Origin: Halovenus sp.
GTDB taxonomy: Archaea; Halobacteriota; Halobacteria; Halobacteriales; Haloarculaceae
DNA length: 10,111 bases
Reading direction: 5' to 3'
NCBI GenBank assembly: GCA_003551265.1
Contig: PUMG01000307.1
Span: 1-10,111 of the forward strand
Both the position numbers and the translations under genes were made by a program. How positions within the stretch are numbered: the stretch's first letter is position 1; each line of letters begins with the position of its first letter. Under the pieces are notes generated by a model, which made no database searches, had not been told where the DNA came from, and was given only the letters and a program-made list of their open reading frames with translations. Shown in pieces: positions 1 to 6,171 of the stretch.

Positions 1-38
1 CATCGAGAACAAACTCTGCTCACAAAATGTTCGCAACT

Positions 39-45
39 GTTATAC
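39..45 (+). promoter_or_regulatory. TATA box of alaS
   Basis: The sequence GTTATAC lies with its centre about 32 bases upstream of the ATG at 75. At the usual archaeal spacing of about 25-27 bases from box to start site, transcription would begin near 68-70, giving a leader of only a few bases. This matches the near-leaderless transcripts common in haloarchaea, and it is an argument against the in-frame ATG at 27, which lies upstream of the box. The rest of bases 1-38 holds nothing I can identify. Confidence 0.55.
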
Positions 46-74
46 ACGATAGTCCTCCACGTTACACCCAACAG

Positions 75-2852
75 ATGAGCGAGCTTGAGGAGGAGTATCA
101 ACTCGAATACTTCCACGAGAACGGATTCTCCCGGAAGGAGTGTGTTGAGTGTGGGGGTGCGTTCTGGACGCGAGACGAAAGCCGAGAGACGTGCGGAGAG
201 CCGCCGTGTGACACCTACGAATTCATCGACAACCCTGGATTCGACGAGGAGTACACGGTTTCTGAGATGCGCGAGGAGTTCCTCTCGTTTTTCGAAGCGC
301 ACGATCACGAACGAATCGACCCGTATCCAGTTGCGGCGAACCGCTGGCGTGACGACGTGCTGCTGACGCAGGCATCGATTTACGACTTCCAGCCGCTGGT
401 CACGTCGGGACAGACGCCACCGCCAGCAAACCCGCTCACCATCAGCCAGCCCTGCATCCGGATGCAGGACATCGACAACGTGGGCAAGACGGGCCGACAC
501 ACGATGGCGTTCGAGATGATGGCCCATCACGCCTTCAACGTCCGCGAGGACGCCGAGGCGGAGTACGCCTACGAGGGAGAGGTGTACTGGAAAGAAGAGA
601 CCGTCGCCTACTGCGAGCAGTTGCTCGAAGAGATGGGAGCGAACCTCGAAGAGGTGACGTACATCGAGGACCCCTGGGTTGGCGGCGGCAACGCCGGTCC
701 CGCAATCGAGGTCATCTACCGGGGACTCGAACTGGCAACGCTCGTGTTCATGTCGATGGAACAGGACCCGGACGGCGAGTACCTGCTCAAAGACGGGAAC
801 CGCTACTCGAAGATGGACACCTACATCGTCGACACGGGCTACGGGCTGGAGCGGTGGGCCTGGGTCAGTCAGGGGACGCCAACGGTGTACGAGTCAATCT
901 ACCCGGAGATGATCGCGTTTCTGAAAGAGAACGCGGGGCTCGACTACACAGAAGACGAAGAGGAGATCATCAACAACGCCGCCAGGCTATCCGGAAATCT
1001 CGACATCGACGACGTCGACGACGTCGAGGCTGCTCGCGGCGACATTGCAGCCGAACTCGGCATCGAAGTCGAACGACTCCGCGAGTTGCTCGAACCGCTC
1101 GAAGCCATCTACGCCATCGCCGACCACTGTCGAACCCTCGCGTACATGCTCGGCGACGAAATCGTCCCGTCGAACGTTGGCACGGGCTATCTCGCCCGGA
1201 TGGTGCTTCGGCGGACGAAGCGACTCACGGACACGGTCGGCGTGGACGCCCCGCTGGACGAACTCGTGGATATGCAGGCAGAACGGCTGGGATACACCAA
1301 CAGGGACACGATTCGAGACGTCGTCCGGACGGAGGTCGAGCGGTACCGGGAGACGCTGGAGCGTGGCTCGCGCCGGGTCGAACAGCTTGCCGAGGAGTAC
1401 GCACAGCAGGGAGAGCCGATTCCGACGGACGAACTCGTCGAGCTGTACGACTCCCACGGCATTCAGCCAGACATGGTCGAAGAGATTGCAACGCAGCAGG
1501 GCGCAGATGTCGTCATCCCCGACGATTTCTACTCGCTGGTCGCACAGCGCCACAGCGACGCGAGCGACGAGGAGACTGCTGAGTCCGCAACAGTCCCCGA
1601 CGAGTTCGAGAAGCTGCCGGAGACAGAGAAGCTGTACTACGACGACCCGAGCAGGCTCGAGTTCGAGGCGATGGTGCTCGACGTCAGAGAGCGTGCGGAG
1701 GGATACGACGTGGTGCTCGACCAGACGATGTTCTATCCGGAAGGTGGTGGTCAGCCGGCCGACAACGGAACGATTTCGACCGACGAAGGGACGGTCGTGG
1801 TGACTGACGTCCAACTGGTCGGTGACGTCATCGTGCATCGAACTGACGATAATCCCGGCAAGGGCGAGTTCGCACGCGGTCAGGTGGACATCAGCCGCAG
1901 ACACAGACACATGCGCCATCACACAGCGACTCACCTCGTGGGGTACGCTGCGCGGCAGGTGCTCGGAGATCACATCAGGCAGGCAGGCGCACAGAAGAGT
2001 GAGACGAGCGCTCGTCTCGACGTCAAACACTACGAGTCGATATCCCACGAGCAGCTTCAGCACATCGAACTGGTTGCGAACGACGTCGTGATGGAGAACG
2101 TCCCGGTCGAACAGGAGTGGCTCGACCGAAACGACGCCGAAGCGCGCTACGGCTTCGACATCTATCAGGGAGGTATCCCCGAAGGTGAGCAGGTCCGACT
2201 CATCCACGCACAGGACGACACACAGGCCTGCGGTGGCACCCACGTGCTTCGAACCGGCGATGTGGGCGCGATAAAACTGCTCGGGACGGAGCGGATTCAA
2301 GATGGGGTTGTCCGGCTGACGTTCGCAGCGGGCGATGCCGCAATCAGAGCGACACAGCACACCGATGCCCTCCTCTCGGAGACGGCGGAGACGTTCGACG
2401 TAAGTCCCGAGGAGGTACCGGAGACGGCGACACGCTTTTTCGAGGAGTGGAAAGACCGGGGCAAGCGAATCGAGGCGTTGAAGGAGGAACTGGCCGCCGT
2501 CCGGGCGAGTGGCGGTGGCGACGGTGAAGAGATCGACGTCGACGGAACGACAGCAGTCATCCAGCGTCTCGACGGCGACATGGACGAACTACGGGCGACT
2601 GCAAACGCTCTCGTCGAGGAGGGGAACGTCGCGGTCCTCGGTTCAGGGGCCGACGGTGCCCAGTTCGTCGTTGCCGTTCCCGAGAAGACGGCGCTCGATG
2701 CGGGTGCTGTCGTCGGCGAACTCGCCAGTCGTGTCGGCGGTGGTGGTGGCGGCCCCCCCGACTTCGCCCAGGGTGGCGGTCCCGACGCCGATGCGCTCGA
2801 AGCTGCGCTCGACGACGTACCGGACATCCTCCGACGGGTTCTCGACGCGTAA
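75..2852 (+). CDS. alaS: Alanyl-tRNA synthetase (archaeal type)
   Basis: A cytosolic class II aminoacyl-tRNA synthetase that charges tRNA-Ala with alanine and edits mischarged Ser/Gly-tRNA-Ala. Numbering from ATG 75 (925 aa): an archaeal N-terminal four-cysteine cluster (C23, C26, C40, C45, within [10 protein letters not shown] and CGEPPC); class II motif 2 around 129-154 (RMQDIDNVG, then RHTMAFEM); motif 3 around 254-267 ([14 protein letters not shown]); an editing domain with the zinc-site pair HTATH (H616, H620) and CGGTH (C719, H723); and a C-terminal C-Ala domain with a glycine-rich stretch ending PPDFAQGGG (about 888-902). All expected domains are present and the length is normal for the archaeal family. 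An in-frame ATG at 27 would add 16 residues. ATG 75 is preferred because the TATA box lies between the two and the family normally begins close to here. The gene ends 2 bases before the next start, so the two are probably cotranscribed. Function is very secure. Confidence 0.97.
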   Translation: MSELEEEYQLEYFHENGFSRKECVECGGAFWTRDESRETCGEPPCDTYEFIDNPGFDEEYTVSEMREEFLSFFEAHDHERIDPYPVAANRWRDDVLLTQASIYDFQPLVTSGQTPPPANPLTISQPCIRMQDIDNVGKTGRHTMAFEMMAHHAFNVREDAEAEYAYEGEVYWKEETVAYCEQLLEEMGANLEEVTYIEDPWVGGGNAGPAIEVIYRGLELATLVFMSMEQDPDGEYLLKDGNRYSKMDTYIVDTGYGLERWAWVSQGTPTVYESIYPEMIAFLKENAGLDYTEDEEEIINNAARLSGNLDIDDVDDVEAARGDIAAELGIEVERLRELLEPLEAIYAIADHCRTLAYMLGDEIVPSNVGTGYLARMVLRRTKRLTDTVGVDAPLDELVDMQAERLGYTNRDTIRDVVRTEVERYRETLERGSRRVEQLAEEYAQQGEPIPTDELVELYDSHGIQPDMVEEIATQQGADVVIPDDFYSLVAQRHSDASDEETAESATVPDEFEKLPETEKLYYDDPSRLEFEAMVLDVRERAEGYDVVLDQTMFYPEGGGQPADNGTISTDEGTVVVTDVQLVGDVIVHRTDDNPGKGEFARGQVDISRRHRHMRHHTATHLVGYAARQVLGDHIRQAGAQKSETSARLDVKHYESISHEQLQHIELVANDVVMENVPVEQEWLDRNDAEARYGFDIYQGGIPEGEQVRLIHAQDDTQACGGTHVLRTGDVGAIKLLGTERIQDGVVRLTFAAGDAAIRATQHTDALLSETAETFDVSPEEVPETATRFFEEWKDRGKRIEALKEELAAVRASGGGDGEEIDVDGTTAVIQRLDGDMDELRATANALVEEGNVAVLGSGADGAQFVVAVPEKTALDAGAVVGELASRVGGGGGGPPDFAQGGGPDADALEAALDDVPDILRRVLDA

Positions 2853-2854
2853 CT

Positions 2855-3664
2855 GTGGCCACGACAACAACCGCTGATGGGGGCGACCTGTACTACGAGC
2901 GAACAGAGCCAGCGTATGCTGCAGCAGACGGACCAGACGAAACCGTTGCGTTCATCGGCGAGGCTGGCTACGGGGCCTGGCAGTGGGGCTGGCAGCACGA
3001 GCGTCTCTCTCGCGGATACGAGACAGTCGTCTGGGATCTCCGTGGGACGGGGCGTTCGGAAGGGCCACCCGGTCCGTACAGTGTCGACCAGTTCGCCTCA
3101 GATCTCGAAACGGTGCTCTCGGCGGCAGACACCAGACGAGTTCACCTCGTTGGCGCGGGACTGGGTGGAATGGTCGCACTTCGGTACGCCCGTAAGTACC
3201 ACCGGGCGGCGACGCTGACGCTGTTCAACACGGCAGCATCTGGTGAGGCTGTCGAGGAGACCGAACTCCGGGCGTTACACTCGTCTTTCGGAGACGAGAC
3301 CGCATTTCGTGAGTCGCTCTCGGGGGCATTTTCAAATACATTTCTGGACAGTCAGCGAACGCTCGTCGACCGAATCTGTGAGTGGCGCAGTGAGGAAGAC
3401 GCAGACGTAGCGGCGTTCGACGCACAGGTTGAGGCGATGCTCGCGTTCGAGGCTGAACCGCTGTACGAGGTGACGATTCCAGCACTCGTCTGTCACGGTC
3501 TCGCTGACCCAGTGATTCCCGTCGACGCAGGTGAAGGACTTGCTGATGCGCTCCCTCGCGGAACGTTCGAGGCTGTCGAGGGACGACACCTCTGTTTCAT
3601 CGAACACTCTCTGTCAGTTACCGATCGAGTGCTCGAATTTCTCGACCGGAGTACCACTGATTGA
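2855..3664 (+). CDS. Alpha/beta-hydrolase-fold protein lacking the nucleophilic serine
   Basis: A 269-residue cytosolic protein with the alpha/beta hydrolase fold (family of esterases, C-C hydrolases and iminopeptidases). Fold landmarks visible: the strand-turn DLRGTGRSEGP (61-71, the usual D-x-R-G-x-G-x-S), the nucleophile-elbow region HLVGAGLGGMVAL (97-109), an acid-loop Asp (D218 in GLADPVIP) and a late His (H245 in VEGRHLCFIEH). The elbow, normally G-x-S-x-G-G, reads G-A-G-L-G-G: residue 102 is Gly (codon GGA, 3158-3160), so the usual catalytic Ser is missing while Asp and His remain. It may be non-hydrolytic, or use another mechanism. The start is GTG at 2855, 2 bases after the alaS stop. 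No earlier start is possible without overlap, there is no Shine-Dalgarno sequence, and no TATA box was seen in front, so it is probably translated from the alaS mRNA. The substrate is unknown. The fold is confident; the activity is not. Confidence 0.88.
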   Translation: MATTTTADGGDLYYERTEPAYAAADGPDETVAFIGEAGYGAWQWGWQHERLSRGYETVVWDLRGTGRSEGPPGPYSVDQFASDLETVLSAADTRRVHLVGAGLGGMVALRYARKYHRAATLTLFNTAASGEAVEETELRALHSSFGDETAFRESLSGAFSNTFLDSQRTLVDRICEWRSEEDADVAAFDAQVEAMLAFEAEPLYEVTIPALVCHGLADPVIPVDAGEGLADALPRGTFEAVEGRHLCFIEHSLSVTDRVLEFLDRSTTD

Positions 3665-3694
3665 GTCCCATCCTGGCGCCGTGTCGCCCGCACG

Positions 3695-3703
3695 CTTTTA
3701 TAC
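3695..3703 (+). promoter_or_regulatory. TATA box of the glutamine amidotransferase gene
   Basis: CTTTTATAC lies in the 57-base gap after the hydrolase gene, with its centre about 25 bases upstream of the ATG at 3725. This predicts a leaderless transcript starting at or next to that ATG. It is the best TATA-box match in the window and indicates that the amidotransferase is transcribed independently of alaS. Confidence 0.65.
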
Positions 3704-3724
3704 GTTCTCTCGCAAGGAAAGGTG

Positions 3725-4408
3725 ATGAGGAGAGTTCGACTGGCCCTGTTGAGTGCGTCGTACGAGGATTTCAACACGCGCCGAAACTTCAGGCGTGAAC
3801 TCGATGCTGACCTCGTCGAGTACGACGTAACCGCCGGAGAGTTCCCTGAAGTCTTCGACTTCGACGGCTTCGTCGTGACCGGTTCGCGTGCGTCTGTCTA
3901 CTGGGACGAGCCCTGGATTTCTGCCCTCAAATCGTGTGTCGCCGAGGCGTTCGACCGTGGACTTCCCGGACTAGGTATCTGTTTCGGCCACCAGTTGCTC
4001 GCCGACGTCCTCGGTGGGACGGTCGAGGACATGGGCGAGTACGAACTCGGGTATCGGCGGGTCCGACGGACGGGTGAGTCGATGCTGCTTGCGGGCGTTC
4101 CCGAGGAGTTCGTCGTCTTCGAGACCCACTCCGACCGGGTAGTCGAACTGCCCGACGGTGCGAGACAGATTGCCGAGAACGACTACGGGATTCAGGGGTT
4201 CGAAACCGACGACGCCTTCGCCGTCCAGTTTCACCCGGAGTACGACACTGAGACCGCCCGCGAGGTGACCCGTGGGAAAGACACAGTCGACGAGGAGTAC
4301 ATCCAGCGTGTACTCGACGGCATCGACGAGGAAGTCTACCGGGAGGCGTGTGAAGCGAAAGTCCTGTTCGAGAACTTCACCCAGTTCGTCGCGGAACGGC
4401 ACGTGTGA
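3725..4408 (+). CDS. Class I glutamine amidotransferase (stand-alone)
   Basis: A 227-residue cytosolic protein of the triad (class I) glutamine amidotransferase family, which hydrolyses glutamine to release ammonia for a synthase partner or acts on other gamma-glutamyl amides. The triad is intact: Cys86 in the elbow GLGICFGHQL (82-91), and His170 and Glu172 in FHPEYD (169-174). An early GFVVTGSRASV segment (48-58) and FETHSD (132-137) also fit the GuaA-N-like/COG0518 type. It is longer than archaeal GMP synthase subunit A and has an extra C-terminal helical tail of about 50 residues. No synthase or acceptor-enzyme gene lies next to it, so the substrate is unknown. A GTG at 3722 precedes the ATG directly; ATG 3725 is chosen because the TATA box predicts a leaderless start there. 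The family is certain and the specific role is not: a GMP synthase subunit is less likely given the length and lack of context. Confidence 0.9.
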   Translation: MRRVRLALLSASYEDFNTRRNFRRELDADLVEYDVTAGEFPEVFDFDGFVVTGSRASVYWDEPWISALKSCVAEAFDRGLPGLGICFGHQLLADVLGGTVEDMGEYELGYRRVRRTGESMLLAGVPEEFVVFETHSDRVVELPDGARQIAENDYGIQGFETDDAFAVQFHPEYDTETAREVTRGKDTVDEEYIQRVLDGIDEEVYREACEAKVLFENFTQFVAERHV

Positions 4409-4412
4409 AAGA

Positions 4413-4419
4413 GTTAAAC
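4413..4419 (+). promoter_or_regulatory. TATA-like box of the NAD kinase fusion gene
   Basis: GTTAAAC sits in the 35-base gap, centred about 28 bases before the ATG at 4444. It is a weaker match than the other boxes (TTAAA rather than TTATA) but the spacing is right for a near-leaderless transcript. Readthrough from the amidotransferase gene is equally possible. Confidence 0.4.
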
Positions 4420-4443
4420 ACCGACCGCTCCTGAGTTCAGTCG

Positions 4444-6129
4444 ATGCATGGGCGGAGGTTAGCGACGACCGACCGACTTCTCGTGTTGTCCAGTCCCGAC
4501 AGCGACGAGGAACTGGCTCGTATTCACGCATGGGGCGAAGACCGCGACATCGACGTTGCAGTCGTCGACATCGGAGACTCCATCGACGACGCCTACGACC
4601 CTGACGAACCCACGCTGGGGATTACACTCGGTGGCGACGGAACGTTTCTGGAGGGCATCAAGGAGTTTACCCGTCACGGCGTTCCACAACTGGGAATCAA
4701 CGCCGGAACCCTCTCGTTTCTGGCTCGCGTCGAGAGTGCCGACATCGAAGCGGCGCTCGACGAAGTTATCCGTGGACGGGCGCGAGTCGACACTCGACAG
4801 AAACTGCACGCGACATCTGGCGGTCTCGACACGACAGGCATCAACGAGGTCACAATCGAGCATGTTCCGCCAGAGAACCCCTTCGATCGGAAGGTGACCA
4901 GACTCGACGTGTTTGCAGACGACGAGTACGTCGGACAGTACGAGGGAACTGGTGTAGCGGTGTCGACGCCGACTGGTTCGACGGGGCTCTCACTGTCGGC
5001 TGGTGGTCCGGTTCATCTGCCGGCTGACAACCACTCGTTGCAGATTGTCCCGCTGCACACACATCGCCTCGGGGTTCGACCGCTGGTGATGGACGCCTCT
5101 GCCGAAATCGAGATTGTCACGCGTGGGCAAGCGAGCCTGCTCGTCGACGGTGGCCGGTCGCACAAGATTCTGAGCGAGAACACTGTCGTCAGAATCACCG
5201 GCGCCGACGAACGTGCACACGTTGTCAGGACGAGTTACGACGACCAGTTCATGACCGCAATCACGAAGAAACTCGGCTGGGGAATCCGTGACGAGGGAGA
5301 CGGCCCGCGAGAGCTACTGCAGGAGGAGATTCCACCGAAACAGCAAACCCTGATTGAACACGCCCGGGAGGTTGCAATCGAGGCCGCCCAGAGTGTGGGC
5401 GACCCCCTCAGAGAGCTCCACGGTCGGGTGGAAGAGATAACGTACAAAAGCGACAAAGCCGACATCGTCACCGAGGCGGACCACCAGGCCAACCGTATCA
5501 TCACGACCGTCATCGAAAACGAGTTTCCGACTCACAGCATCTTCTCCGAAGAGAGTGAGGCGGTCGAGGGCGACAGCGAGTACCGGTGGGTGATCGACCC
5601 CGTGGACGGAACCGGAAACTTCGCCCACGGCAATCCACAGTACTCTGTTTCGATTGGACTGCTCGAATCGGGGAACCCGGTTCTGGGTGTCGTCTACGTT
5701 CCAGAGACCGACGAAACCTTCCACGCTATCGCTGGCAGAGATGCCTACAAGGGTGACACAACAATCGTCACGACCGACCGCGACTCGCTCGATGAGAGTA
5801 TGTTGCTTTCGGGCTACGACCCTGATGGAAGCTTTCTGACTCACTGCTACAACGAGACACAGGGCGTTCGCTCGCTCGGGTCGGCTGCGCTCAACCTCTG
5901 TTACCTCGCCAACGGGAGCGCCGACGCCGTCTGGGAGTACGATACCTATCCGTGGGACGTCGCAGCAGGGCTGGTCATCGCCAGAGCGGCTGGTGCGAGG
6001 ATAACCGACCGGTTCAACGAAGAGTATGTCATCGAGTTCGACGCCGACGACCGCAAGTCACTGCTCGGCTCGAACGGTCCGCTTCACCCCGCGCTGTACG
6101 GACATCTCGAAGCGAGCGACCTGGTGTGA
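4444..6129 (+). CDS. nadK: NAD kinase fused to inositol-monophosphatase-family phosphatase
   Basis: One 561-residue protein with two enzyme domains. Residues about 1-285 are NAD kinase (NAD + ATP or polyphosphate to NADP): GGDGT (63-67), GINAGTLSFL (84-93), NE (134-135), STPTGST (174-180), SAGGP (185-189), RPLV (212-215), LVDGG (233-237) and KKLGWG (275-280). Residues about 300-555 are an IMPase/FBPase-family, Mg-dependent phosphatase: DIVTEAD (340-346), SEES (368-371), DPVDGTGNFAHG (385-396) and WDVAAG (504-509), giving the expected metal ligands (Glu369 or Glu370, Asp385, Asp388, Asp505). The reading frame is continuous through the short charged linker (about 281-300), so this is a genuine fusion. 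The likely job is control of NADP(H) level, with the phosphatase half possibly dephosphorylating NADP; inositol phosphate or fructose bisphosphate are alternative substrates. Some kinase motifs deviate: the usual Gly before FL is Ser91, and the usual DG before the STPTGST motif reads TG (169-170). The start is ATG 4444, with no better upstream choice. Domain calls are very secure; phosphatase specificity is inferred. Confidence 0.95.
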   Translation: MHGRRLATTDRLLVLSSPDSDEELARIHAWGEDRDIDVAVVDIGDSIDDAYDPDEPTLGITLGGDGTFLEGIKEFTRHGVPQLGINAGTLSFLARVESADIEAALDEVIRGRARVDTRQKLHATSGGLDTTGINEVTIEHVPPENPFDRKVTRLDVFADDEYVGQYEGTGVAVSTPTGSTGLSLSAGGPVHLPADNHSLQIVPLHTHRLGVRPLVMDASAEIEIVTRGQASLLVDGGRSHKILSENTVVRITGADERAHVVRTSYDDQFMTAITKKLGWGIRDEGDGPRELLQEEIPPKQQTLIEHAREVAIEAAQSVGDPLRELHGRVEEITYKSDKADIVTEADHQANRIITTVIENEFPTHSIFSEESEAVEGDSEYRWVIDPVDGTGNFAHGNPQYSVSIGLLESGNPVLGVVYVPETDETFHAIAGRDAYKGDTTIVTTDRDSLDESMLLSGYDPDGSFLTHCYNETQGVRSLGSAALNLCYLANGSADAVWEYDTYPWDVAAGLVIARAAGARITDRFNEEYVIEFDADDRKSLLGSNGPLHPALYGHLEASDLV

Positions 6130-6134
6130 TGAGA

Positions 6135-6142
6135 GTTTATAC
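6135..6142 (+). promoter_or_regulatory. TATA box of the Bat-type regulator gene
   Basis: GTTTATAC begins 6 bases after the stop codon of the NAD kinase fusion gene. Its centre lies about 33 bases before the ATG at 6172, predicting a transcript start near 6165 with a leader of roughly 7 bases. The regulator gene is therefore probably transcribed on its own. Confidence 0.6.
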
Positions 6143-6171
6143 CCTCGGATACCTACACTGTTAGTATCCAC

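Noticed and set aside
27..74. 16-residue N-terminal extension of alaS from the ATG at 27
   Set aside because: The TATA box at 39-45 lies inside this stretch, so a transcript from it could not include ATG 27, and the extension has no family-like sequence.
1002..1028. Three near-identical 9-base units (GACRTCGAS) in tandem
   Set aside because: They encode a short acidic segment (DIDDVDDVE) inside a variable part of AlaRS; ordinary Asp-rich codon repetition rather than a functional repeat.
854..1582. 242-codon + strand frame inside alaS
   Set aside because: Extremely Arg-rich product, a typical out-of-frame reading of acidic haloarchaeal coding sequence, fully inside a certain gene.
987..2360. 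457-codon open frame on the - strand opposite alaS
   Set aside because: It is codon-for-codon in register with alaS, so it stays open only because TTA, CTA and TCA codons are rare in this G+C-rich gene. Its product has no recognisable domain, and alaS is certain on the + strand.
2297..2998. 233-codon - strand frame across the alaS-hydrolase junction
   Set aside because: Low-complexity Ser/Pro/Ala/Thr-rich product with no domain; it overlaps two well-supported + strand genes.
4444..6129. Possibility that the fusion is two genes joined by a sequencing error
   Set aside because: The frame and codon use continue smoothly through the linker near residues 281-300, with no stop codon, start signal or promoter-like sequence between the domains.
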